Source of the DNA: Vulcaniibacterium tengchongense
Lineage (GTDB): Bacteria; Pseudomonadota; Gammaproteobacteria; Xanthomonadales; Xanthomonadaceae
Direction: 5' to 3'
DNA length: 64,000 bases
NCBI RefSeq assembly: GCF_003814555.1
Contig: NZ_RKQN01000001.1
Span: forward strand, 186,001 to 250,000
Made by a program: the position numbers and the translations under genes. This document shows positions 56,505 through 64,000 of this stretch, one piece after another. Under the pieces are notes generated by a model, which worked only from the letters and a program-made list of their open reading frames with translations, was not told where the DNA came from and made no database searches. The stretch's first letter is position 1; every line of letters starts with the position of its first letter.

Positions 56505-57394
56505 GGCTGCTGGTCGTCGGCGGCAACGGCCAGGTGGGCCACGCGTTGCTGCGCAGCCTGGCTCCGCTCGGCGAGGTGGTCGCGACCACCCGCGGCGGCC
56601 ACCTGCCGGACGGCGCCGCCTGCGAAGCCCTAGACCTGGGCGACCCGGACGCGGTCGCCCCGTTGCTGGCCCGGGTCGCTCCGGACGCGGTGGTCAACGC
56701 CGCCGCGTACACCGCGGTCGACCGTGCCGAGGACGAACCCGAGGCCGCGTTCCGGATCAATGCCGAGGCGCCGGGTCGGATCGCGCAGGCCTGCGCCGCA
56801 CGCGGGATTCCGCTGTTGCATTACTCGACCGACTACGTGTTCGACGGCCGCGGCGCCCGGCCGTACCGCGAAGACGACCCGACCGCGCCACTCGGCGTCT
56901 ACGGTGCGAGCAAGCGCGCCGGCGAGGAGGCGGTCCGCGCCAGCGGCGCACGGCACCTGATCCTGCGCACCGCCTGGGTGTACGGCCTGTACGGCCACAA
57001 TTTCCTGCGCACCATGCTGCGGCTGGGCGCCGAGCGCGGGGAGTTGCGCGTGGTCGCCGACCAGCGCGGCTGCCCGACGCCGGCGTGGCTGATCGCCGAC
57101 GTGACCGCGGCGATCCTGAGGCGCGGGATCGGCGAGCCGGCGACGCGCCATCTCGCCGCCGCCGGCGAAACCACCTGGCACGGCTTCGCCGACGCGATCT
57201 TCGACGAGGCGGTCCGGGCGGGGCGTCTCGAGCGCAGGCCGAAACTGGTGCCGATCGCCACGGCGGATTACCCCACCCGCGCCGTACGCCCGGCGTACTC
57301 GGTGCTCGATACGCATCGCCTGCGCCAGGAATACGGACTCGACCTGCCGGACTGGCGGGCCGCGTTGCGGACCACCTTCGCGGCGGCGGAGTGA
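56501..57394 (+). CDS. rfbD: dTDP-4-dehydrorhamnose reductase
   Basis: A 297-residue NADPH-dependent reductase, last step to dTDP-L-rhamnose. It starts [19 protein letters not shown], then AAAYTAVDRAEDEPEAAFRIN, YSTDYVFDGRGARPYREDD, and the catalytic YGASKRAGEEAV. Rhamnosyl transferase or O-antigen genes do not follow. A peptidase gene comes next at 107 bp. Confidence 0.95.
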   Translation: MRLLVVGGNGQVGHALLRSLAPLGEVVATTRGGHLPDGAACEALDLGDPDAVAPLLARVAPDAVVNAAAYTAVDRAEDEPEAAFRINAEAPGRIAQACAARGIPLLHYSTDYVFDGRGARPYREDDPTAPLGVYGASKRAGEEAVRASGARHLILRTAWVYGLYGHNFLRTMLRLGAERGELRVVADQRGCPTPAWLIADVTAAILRRGIGEPATRHLAAAGETTWHGFADAIFDEAVRAGRLERRPKLVPIATADYPTRAVRPAYSVLDTHRLRQEYGLDLPDWRAALRTTFAAAE

Positions 57395-57500
57395 GCGCGA
57401 GCAGGCAGCCGCACGCCCTTGCTGCCTTCGGGCGGCTATTGCGCTAGGCTGCGCCGACCGGTCCGGGGGGGCGGCATCAGGGGACTCCAGGGAGAGCCGA

Positions 57501-59513
57501 ATGAGAGGGATCGCAGTGCTCGCGGCGCTGTTCGCGCTGCTGCCGGCCTTGCCGGCCATGGCCGTCGACGTCAAGGCCTACGCGCGCAAGGATCAATTCA
57601 CCGACATCAAGATCTCGCCGGGCGGCGAATACCTCGCGGCGACCGTGCCGTTGGAGGACCGCACCGTCCTGGCCGTCCTCGACCGCGCCACGCGCAAGCT
57701 CACGGGTACGTTCAGTCTGCACAGGAACACCCACGTGAGCGATTTCCACTGGGTGGGCCCGCAGCGCCTGGTCATTGGCCTGGCGGAGAAGTTCGGCTCG
57801 CTGGAAACGCCGCAACGGACCGGCGAGCTGTTCGCGGTGAACGCCGACGGCAGCCGGGCCGAGATGCTGGCCGGGTTCCGCGTCGAGGGAAGTGGCGGCA
57901 CGGGCACCCATATCGCCCCGAAGAAGGACAGTCACCGCATCGCGGCGTTCCTGGTCGACAGCGTGCCCGGCGACGGTCGTACCGCGCTGGTCTCGGTGCA
58001 GTCGTACTCGGCCGAGCCCTACACCAGCGTCGAGAGCATCGATCTGTTCACCGGCCGGCGCCAGCGCGTCGCGAGCGCGCCGGTGCGCCGCGCGAGCTTC
58101 TACACCGACAACCGCGGCCGGGTCCGCTTCGCCGCCGGAGCGGACAGCGACAACGTCCGCAAGCTCTACTACCGCAAGGACGACGATGCGGACTGGGAAC
58201 TGCTCGTTTCCGACGACGCCAGCGGCCGCTTCGAGTACCCGATCGGCTTCTCCGCGGACGACAGCGTCGTCTACCTGCGCTCGGAGCAGCCCGACGGGCC
58301 GGACGCGGTCGTCGCCCTCGACCTCGCCACCCGTCAGCGAACCCAGGTGTTGCGCGACGACGACGTCGATCCGGCGAACATCGACTACGCCTACTACAAC
58401 CCGACGAACGTGATCTACCGCCCGGGGACGCGGGTGCCTGTGGGCGTGTTCTTCATGGACGGCAAGCCGCGGATCGCGTTCTTCGACGAGAAGGCGCCCG
58501 AGGCGCGTCTCTATCGCAGCCTCGAGGCGGCGTTCCCCGGGCAGGCGGTCGAGATCACCTCGCAGACCGCCGACGGGCGCCTCGCGTTGGTGAAGGTGTC
58601 CTCCGATCGCAATCCCGGCGATTTCTACCTGTTCGATACGGCGGCCAAGAAAGCGGACTATCTGCTCTCGCGACGCGAGTGGTTCGACCCGGCGCGGCAG
58701 GCGGAGGTACGGCCGATCCGCTTGACCGCGCGCGACGGCCTGCCGCTCCATGGTTACCTGACCTTGCCGCCGGGCGGCGGCGGCAAGGGGCTGCCGATGG
58801 TGGTGATGCCGCACGGCGGTCCGTTCGGCGCCCAGGACGTGTGGGGCTTCGATGGCGACGCCCAGATGCTGGCCGAGGCAGGTTACGCCGTGTTGCAGCT
58901 GAACTTCCGCGGCTCCGGCGGTTACGGTCGCGCGTTCCGCATCGCCGGCGCGCGCGAGTGGGGCGGCAAGATGCAGGACGACCTGACCGACGCCACCCGC
59001 TGGGCGATCGGGCAGGGCATCGCCGACCGCAACCGGATCTGCCTGTACGGGGCCAGTTACGGCGCCTACGCCTCGCTGATGGGGCTGGCCAAGGAACCTG
59101 GGCTCTACAAGTGCGCGGCCGGCTACGTCGGCGTCTACGATCTGCCGAAGATGGTCGCCGAGGACGCGCGCACGGGCCGCCGCCTGAGCAACTGGTCGCG
59201 GGAATGGGTCGGCGACAAGCCCGAGGTCCTTGCCGCGAATTCGCCGAACCGTATCGCCGAGCGGATCGAGGCGCCCGTGTTCCTGGCCGCCGGCGGCCAG
59301 GACCCCTTCGCGCCCATCGAACATTCCAGGCTGATGGAGCAGGCGCTGCGCAAGGCCGGCGTGCCGGTGGAGACGCTCTACTTCGACACCGAGGGGCACG
59401 GCTTCTATGTCGAGGCCCACCGCGAGGCGTTCTACGCCCGGCTGCTGGCGTTCCTGTCGCGCCACCTGGGCGGCAAGGTGGCCACGACCGGCGGCGGCGG
59501 GAACGCGAAGTAG
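57501..59513 (+). CDS. S9-family prolyl-oligopeptidase-like peptidase (first)
   Basis: A 670-residue serine peptidase with a signal peptide (1-22, LPALPAMAVDV), a beta-propeller region (about 25-400), and an alpha/beta hydrolase domain. The active Ser519 is in YGASYGAYASLM, the Asp in AAGGQDPFAPIEH and the His in TEGHGFYVEA. The N-terminal half contains propeller-like repeats. It is probably periplasmic or outer-membrane-associated and cuts peptides. A second S9 gene lies beyond the OPT transporter. A TAGGCT (57445-57450) is a possible -10. Confidence 0.92.
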   Translation: MRGIAVLAALFALLPALPAMAVDVKAYARKDQFTDIKISPGGEYLAATVPLEDRTVLAVLDRATRKLTGTFSLHRNTHVSDFHWVGPQRLVIGLAEKFGSLETPQRTGELFAVNADGSRAEMLAGFRVEGSGGTGTHIAPKKDSHRIAAFLVDSVPGDGRTALVSVQSYSAEPYTSVESIDLFTGRRQRVASAPVRRASFYTDNRGRVRFAAGADSDNVRKLYYRKDDDADWELLVSDDASGRFEYPIGFSADDSVVYLRSEQPDGPDAVVALDLATRQRTQVLRDDDVDPANIDYAYYNPTNVIYRPGTRVPVGVFFMDGKPRIAFFDEKAPEARLYRSLEAAFPGQAVEITSQTADGRLALVKVSSDRNPGDFYLFDTAAKKADYLLSRREWFDPARQAEVRPIRLTARDGLPLHGYLTLPPGGGGKGLPMVVMPHGGPFGAQDVWGFDGDAQMLAEAGYAVLQLNFRGSGGYGRAFRIAGAREWGGKMQDDLTDATRWAIGQGIADRNRICLYGASYGAYASLMGLAKEPGLYKCAAGYVGVYDLPKMVAEDARTGRRLSNWSREWVGDKPEVLAANSPNRIAERIEAPVFLAAGGQDPFAPIEHSRLMEQALRKAGVPVETLYFDTEGHGFYVEAHREAFYARLLAFLSRHLGGKVATTGGGGNAK

Positions 59514-59684
59514 CCCGCGCGACGAGCGCCGGCGGTTCGTTGCCGGCGTTCCGGCCGGCCCGGCCGGCGCGCGATGACGCACCGCAACGCGACGGATGCG
59601 TACGGCGAGCCGCCAGATCGCGCTTTTACATCGCGGCCCGGCGGATGCGATGATCGCCGGTCGCTGGAAACCGTGGAGCCGCCG

Positions 59685-61613
59685 ATGGCCTCGCCCGCTA
59701 CGCCGCAATTGACCGTCCGAGCCGTGCTGCTGGCCATCGTGCTGGCGGTGATCCTGTCCGCCGCCAACGCCTACCTGGGGCTGTTCGCCGGGCTCACCAT
59801 CGCCACCGCGATCCCGGCGGCGGTCGTGTCGATGGGGGTGCTGCGGCTGCTCGGCGGCGGCACCATCCTCGAGAACAACATCGTCCAGACCGGCGCCTCG
59901 GCCGGTTCGTCGATCGCCGCCGGCGTGATCTTCACCATCCCGGCGCTGGTGATCATGGGCTTCTGGCCCGACTTCAAGTACTGGTGGGTGCTCGGCATCG
60001 CCGGCCTCGGCGGCCTGCTCGGCGTGCTGTTCTCGGTGCCGCTGCGGCGCTCGATGATCGTCGAGGAGCCGCTGCCGTTCCCCGAGGGCAAGGCCGCGGC
60101 GGAAGTGCTCAAGGCCGGCGAGAACCCCGGCCCGGGCCTGAAGATCCTCGGCCTGTCCGCGGGCATCGGCGCGCTGGTCAAGCTGGCGGCGGAAAGCGGG
60201 CTGCGGATGATTCCCGACAATGCCGCCGGCGCCGGCTTCTTCGGCAAGTACCTGGGCTACATGGGGACCGGCCTGTCGCCGGCGCTGCTCGGCGTGGGCT
60301 ACATCGTCGGCCTGAACATCGGCATCGTGGTGCTTTCCGGCAGCATCCTCGCGTACAACATCGCGATCCCGCTGTACCACGCCTTCTTCCTGCACACCGA
60401 TCCCGCGCTGGCGGCGGACGTCGCCGGCAAGACCGCGATGGAGGCCGCCGGCATCATCCGCGGCGCGAAGATCCGCTACCTCGGCGTCGGTGCGATGCTG
60501 ATCGGCGGCATCTGGACGCTGTTCTCGTTGCGCAAGTCGCTGCTGTCGGGCGTGAAGAGCGGGATAGCGGCGGCACGCAAAGGCGCCGGCGCCAATCTGG
60601 CGGAAACCGAGCGCGACCTGCCGATGAAGTGGATGCTGATCGCGCTGGTGCTGTTCGTCCTGCCGCTGCTGGCGCTGTACCAGGCCATCGTCGGCAATTG
60701 GGGCGTGAGCATCCCGATGACGATCATCATGATCGTCGCCGGCTTCCTGTTCGTGTCGGTGTCGGCGTACCTGGCCGGCCTCGTCGGCTCGTCGAACAAC
60801 CCGGTGTCCGGCATCACCATCGCGACCATCCTGTTCGCCTCGGTGGTGCTGATGCTGCTGCTCGGCAGCGATTCCAAGATCGGCGCCGTCGCCGCGATCA
60901 TGATCGGTGCGGTGGTGTGCTGCGCGGCGGCGGTCGGCGGCGACAACCTGCAAGACCTGAAGGCGGGCTACCTGGTCGGCGCGACGCCGTGGAAGCAGCA
61001 GCTGATGCTCGGCATCGGCGCTTTCTCGTGCGCGCTGATCATGGCCCCTGTGCTCAACCTGCTCGCGCAGGCCTACGGCATCGGCGACCCCACGCGCCCC
61101 GGTTCGCTGCAGGCGCCGCAGGCCACGCTGATGGCCTCGGTGGCGCAGGGCATGTTCGGCGGCCACCTGCCGTGGGACATGATTATCGCCGGTGCGGTGA
61201 TCGGCGCCGTCGTGATCGCCATCGACAGCTGGCTGAAGGCGCGCGGCTCGCACTTCCGCGTGCCGGTGCTGGCGGCCGCGATCGGCATCTATCTGCCGCT
61301 GGAGCTGATGGTGCCGATCTTCCTCGGCGGCCTGCTGGCGTATTTCGTCGAGCGCCGCCATGGCGTCGTCGGTGCCGACGAGAGCGTGCGCGACCGCGTG
61401 CATCGCCCCGGCGTGCTGTTCTCCGCGGGCTTGATCACCGGCGAGGCGCTGATGGGCATCCTGATCGCAATCCCTATCGTGGTGAGCGAACGCGCCGACG
61501 TTCTCGCGCTGCCGGAACAGTTCCACTTCGGCCAGTTCGTCGGCCTGGTCGTGCTCGCCGTCGTCGGCTGGCTGATCTACCGCACCGGCGCCAAGGCCCA
61601 CCCGCAGGTCTGA
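59685..61613 (+). CDS. OPT-family oligopeptide transporter
   Basis: A 642-residue inner-membrane transporter with about 14 hydrophobic segments. The start chosen is MASPATPQLTV, directly before LAIVLAVILSAANAYLGLFAGLTIATAIPA, the first membrane segment and a conserved OPT motif. The in-frame ATG at 59574 adds 37 residues without conserved features. Later segments include NNIVQTGASAGSSIAAG and VGSSNNPVSGITIATILFA. It probably imports di- to tetrapeptides, with proton coupling, produced by the flanking peptidases. Confidence 0.92.
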   Translation: MASPATPQLTVRAVLLAIVLAVILSAANAYLGLFAGLTIATAIPAAVVSMGVLRLLGGGTILENNIVQTGASAGSSIAAGVIFTIPALVIMGFWPDFKYWWVLGIAGLGGLLGVLFSVPLRRSMIVEEPLPFPEGKAAAEVLKAGENPGPGLKILGLSAGIGALVKLAAESGLRMIPDNAAGAGFFGKYLGYMGTGLSPALLGVGYIVGLNIGIVVLSGSILAYNIAIPLYHAFFLHTDPALAADVAGKTAMEAAGIIRGAKIRYLGVGAMLIGGIWTLFSLRKSLLSGVKSGIAAARKGAGANLAETERDLPMKWMLIALVLFVLPLLALYQAIVGNWGVSIPMTIIMIVAGFLFVSVSAYLAGLVGSSNNPVSGITIATILFASVVLMLLLGSDSKIGAVAAIMIGAVVCCAAAVGGDNLQDLKAGYLVGATPWKQQLMLGIGAFSCALIMAPVLNLLAQAYGIGDPTRPGSLQAPQATLMASVAQGMFGGHLPWDMIIAGAVIGAVVIAIDSWLKARGSHFRVPVLAAAIGIYLPLELMVPIFLGGLLAYFVERRHGVVGADESVRDRVHRPGVLFSAGLITGEALMGILIAIPIVVSERADVLALPEQFHFGQFVGLVVLAVVGWLIYRTGAKAHPQV

Positions 61614-61674
61614 CCGGGACGCCCGCGCTCGCCGGGGTCCATCTTATCTACGTACAACGGAAATCCCACTCGCC

Positions 61675-63759
61675 ATGATCTTCCATCGTGCCCTGCTGCC
61701 CCTCGTCCTGGCGTCGTTGCTGCCGACCTCGGCGCTGGCCGCGCGCGGCTTCGAAGCGCGCGATCTCGCCACGCTCGACCGCGTCTCCTCGCCGACGCTG
61801 TCGCCGGACGGGCGCAAGGTCGTGTTCGCCAAGCGCACGGTCGACCTCGCCGCCAACAAGGCCACCACGTCGCTCTGGATCGAGGACCTGTTCGCGCGCG
61901 ACGCGGCGCCGCCGGTACGGCTGACCCCGGAAGGCTGGAGCGTCAATTCGCCGAGCTTCTCGCCCGACGGCGGCACCGTGTACTTCCTCAGCGCCAAGTC
62001 CGGCAGCTCGCAGCTGTACGCGATGCCCACCGCCGGCGGCACGCCGACGCAGTTGACCGACTTCCCGGTGGACGTCGGCAGCTACAAGCTGTCCCCGGAC
62101 GGCACGCGCATCGCGTTCCACGCCGAGGTCTTCCCCGACTGCGCCGGCGACCTGGCCTGCAGCAAGCGCAGGCTCGAGGAGCGCGGCCAGCGCAAGAGCA
62201 GTGGCGTGCTGTTCGAGCGCGTGTTCATCCGCCACTGGGATGCCTGGAACGACGGCCGCCTGAATCGCCTGTTCGTCGCCACGCTGCCCGGCAGCGGCCG
62301 CAACGGCGAAGCCAAGCCCGTCGCCGCGGCCACCCTGGTCGGCGCCGACGTGATCGGCGACGTGCCGTCCAAGCCGTTCGGCGACGCCAGCGAATACACC
62401 TGGGCGCCGGACGGCCGCAGCCTGGTGTTCAGCGCGCGCCTGGCCGACGCCAAGGAACCGACCTCGACCAACTTCGACCTGTACCAGGCGGCCGCGGACG
62501 GCCGCGGCGCGGCGAAGAACCTCACCGCCGACAACCCGGCCTGGGACACCGGCGCGACCTTCGCCGCGGATGGCAAGACCCTGTACTACCGCGCGATGAA
62601 GCGGCCCGGCTTCGAGGCCGACCGCTTCGCCCTGATCGCGCTCGACCTGGCCAGCGGCCAGCGCCGCGAAATCGCGCCGAACTGGGACCGCTCGGCCGAA
62701 ACCATCGTGCTCAGCGCCGACGGCAGGACGCTCTACACCACCGCCACCGACCTCGGCGAGCACCCGCTGTTCGCGGTCGACGTCGCCAGCGGCGCGGTGA
62801 GGAAGGCGGTGGGCGAGGGCAGCGTGTCCGCGTTCGACCTGGCCGGCCCGACCCTGGTGCTGACCCGCAACACGCTGAAGACCGGCGACGTGCTCTACGC
62901 CACCAGCGCGGACGCCAGCGCCCCGCTGCGCGCGATCACGCCGGCGACGGGCGAGGTGCTGAAGGACGTCGCGTTCGGCGACTTCGAGCAGTTCAGCTTC
63001 AAGGGCTGGAACGGCGACACCGTGTACGGCTACGTGGTCAAGCCGTGGAACTACGCCGAGGGCCGGAAGTACCCGGTCGCGTTCCTGATCCACGGCGGCC
63101 CGCAGGGCAGCTTCGGCAACGGCTGGAGCTACCGCTGGAACCCGCAGACCTACGCGGGCCAGGGCTACGCGGTGGTGATGATCGACTTCCACGGCTCCAC
63201 CGGCTACGGCCAGGCCTTCACCGACGCGATCAGCCAGCACTGGGGCGACCGCCCGCTGGAGGACCTGCAGAAGGGCTGGGCGGCGGCGCAGAAGCGCTAC
63301 CGCTTCCTCGACGGCGACAAGGCCTGCGCGCTCGGCGCCAGCTACGGCGGGTTCATGGTCAACTGGATCGCCGGCAACTGGAACGCGCCGTGGAAGTGCC
63401 TGGTCAGCCACGACGGCGTGTTCGACCAGCGGATGATGGGCTACGCCACCGAGGAGCTGTGGTTCACCGAGTGGGAGAACGGCGGCACGCCGTTCGACAA
63501 GCCGGCGAACTACGAGAAGTTCAACCCGGTCAACCATGTCGACCGATGGCGCGTGCCGATGCTGGTGATCCACGGCCAGCAGGACTTCCGCATTCCCGTC
63601 GAGCAGGGCATCGGCGTGTTCACCGCGCTGCAGCGCCGCGGCATCGAGTCGCAGTTCCTGTACTTCCCGGACGAGAACCACTGGGTGCTCAAGCCGCAGA
63701 ACAGCGTGCAGTGGCACGACACGGTCAACGCCTGGCTGAAGAAGCACATCGGCCCGTGA
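61675..63759 (+). CDS. S9-family peptidase (second)
   Basis: A 694-residue protein with a signal peptide (about 1-22, LPTSALAAR), a propeller of WD/TolB-like blades with repeated LSPDGRKVVFAK and FSPDGGTVYFLS, and a C-terminal hydrolase domain. The active Ser556 is in LGASYGGFMVNW, the Asp in HGQQDFRIP and the His in DENHWVL. It resembles acylaminoacyl- or dipeptidyl-peptidases, such as DPP IV/DAP2-like enzymes. It follows the OPT gene at 61 bp. Confidence 0.93.
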   Translation: MIFHRALLPLVLASLLPTSALAARGFEARDLATLDRVSSPTLSPDGRKVVFAKRTVDLAANKATTSLWIEDLFARDAAPPVRLTPEGWSVNSPSFSPDGGTVYFLSAKSGSSQLYAMPTAGGTPTQLTDFPVDVGSYKLSPDGTRIAFHAEVFPDCAGDLACSKRRLEERGQRKSSGVLFERVFIRHWDAWNDGRLNRLFVATLPGSGRNGEAKPVAAATLVGADVIGDVPSKPFGDASEYTWAPDGRSLVFSARLADAKEPTSTNFDLYQAAADGRGAAKNLTADNPAWDTGATFAADGKTLYYRAMKRPGFEADRFALIALDLASGQRREIAPNWDRSAETIVLSADGRTLYTTATDLGEHPLFAVDVASGAVRKAVGEGSVSAFDLAGPTLVLTRNTLKTGDVLYATSADASAPLRAITPATGEVLKDVAFGDFEQFSFKGWNGDTVYGYVVKPWNYAEGRKYPVAFLIHGGPQGSFGNGWSYRWNPQTYAGQGYAVVMIDFHGSTGYGQAFTDAISQHWGDRPLEDLQKGWAAAQKRYRFLDGDKACALGASYGGFMVNWIAGNWNAPWKCLVSHDGVFDQRMMGYATEELWFTEWENGGTPFDKPANYEKFNPVNHVDRWRVPMLVIHGQQDFRIPVEQGIGVFTALQRRGIESQFLYFPDENHWVLKPQNSVQWHDTVNAWLKKHIGP

Positions 63760-63766
63760 GCCCGGC

Positions 63767-63800
63767 CGGCCGCGCCCGGCGAAGGGCGCGGCCGTTTTCC
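63767..63800 (+). terminator. Intrinsic terminator after the second S9 peptidase
   Basis: An 11 bp perfect stem (arms 63767-63777 and 63784-63794, loop GGCGAA) followed by TTTTCC lies 8 bp after the peptidase stop codon. It is the clearest terminator in the window and ends the peptidase/OPT unit before the DUF819 gene. Confidence 0.75.
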
Positions 63801-63823
63801 TCCGCTTTCCGACCGAGTCGCCG

Positions 63824-64000
63824 ATGGCCGCCGCCGCTGATCCCGCCGCTTCCACCGCGCTGATCACCAACGACATCGTGGTGCTCGGCCTGATCGCCGC
63901 CACGCTCGGCGTGGTGTTCTGGACCTCGTCGCTGGCGGCGTTCCGCAAGTTCTACGCGGTCGTGCCGGCGCTGCTGCTGTGCTACCTGATCCCGGGGCTG
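63824..64000 (+). CDS. DUF819 family membrane protein, N-terminal part (3' end outside window)
   Basis: The first 59 residues of a membrane protein, cut by the window edge. It begins MAAAADPAASTALITNDIVVLGLIAATLGVVFWTSSL with a first membrane helix, then FRKFYAVVPALLLCYLIPGL, a characteristic DUF819 opening (compare YjcL-like putative permeases). The function is unknown. It starts 30 bp past the terminator hairpin. Confidence 0.72.
   Translation, partial: MAAAADPAASTALITNDIVVLGLIAATLGVVFWTSSLAAFRKFYAVVPALLLCYLIPGL

Noticed and set aside
59574-59684. Longer ATG start for the OPT transporter
   Set aside because: The 37 added residues are polar, have no family match and lack a ribosome binding site. 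The first membrane segment follows MASPATPQ.
57477-61601. 1374-codon minus-strand open frame opposite the peptidase and OPT genes
   Set aside because: Same artefact. It is a repetitive Asp/Arg/His/Gln-rich translation with no motifs, while the plus strand encodes two complete known families.

Overview
The window is very GC-rich, densely coded chromosomal DNA from a gammaproteobacterium, most likely a Xanthomonadaceae/Lysobacteraceae member (Lysobacter, Luteimonas or close to Xanthomonas). The main pointers are the fused aspartate kinase/diaminopimelate decarboxylase followed by a MurL/MurD2 pair, the kdsD-kdsC-lptCAB-rpoN-hpf-hprK-rapZ-PTS supercluster, and a SUF locus led by an Rrf2 regulator. 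This placement is inferred from gene content and protein resemblance, not from a search. I found no rRNA, tRNA, CRISPR array, prophage or insertion sequence, so this looks like core chromosome with a few accessory insertions.

Layout. 1-3645: the end of pyrB, a secreted NTF2-like protein, a lipoprotein esterase and the Mg2+ channel mgtE. 3943-14676 (minus strand, transcription right to left): kdsD, kdsC, lptC, lptA, lptB, rpoN, hpf, hprK, rapZ, then an inserted EF-hand protein and a Pro/Thr-repeat lipoprotein, then the mannose-type EIIA, ptsH and ptsI. This block joins Kdo synthesis and LPS transport to sigma-54, ribosome hibernation and a regulatory phosphotransferase relay with no sugar permease. 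14820-16812: ibaG, murA and a small EF-hand membrane protein. 17006-20190: purM, purN and two tandem DUF3108 proteins (minus strand). 20274-21897: a YqjH/YqjI-like siderophore-interacting flavoprotein and PadR regulator with two palindromic operators. 22118-25074: DUF2066, perM and hda. 25080-25560: a decayed macro-domain/tautomerase composite.

25570-32416 (minus strand) is a SUF operon, sufR-sufB-(secreted protein)-sufC-sufD-sufS, then a GNAT acetyltransferase and a Rieske ferredoxin. A promoter and inverted repeat lie just upstream of sufR. 32718-44335 is mixed accessory sequence: a SET-domain methyltransferase, 3-hydroxybutyrate dehydrogenase, a large DUF5916 protein, a PIN-domain protein, a lipoprotein, a LysE exporter, a DUF2272 protein, an EF-G paralogue, OsmC, a hydrolase and a glycine-zipper protein. 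44594-51088: a PhzF-like isomerase, then lysC-lysA, murL and murD2, which supply meso-DAP and D-glutamate for peptidoglycan. 51399-57394: a dienelactone hydrolase-like protein, ispB, ssb and the dTDP-L-rhamnose operon rfbBACD. 57501-64000: an OPT peptide transporter between two S9 peptidases, then the start of a DUF819 membrane protein.

The items most worth a second look are the metal-type YqjI/YqjH locus with its operators, the secreted protein coupled to sufB inside the SUF operon, the EF-hand/repeat-lipoprotein insertion in the PTS cluster, the eukaryote-like SET protein with a basic tail, the palindrome upstream of osmC, and the macro/tautomerase fusion remnant.
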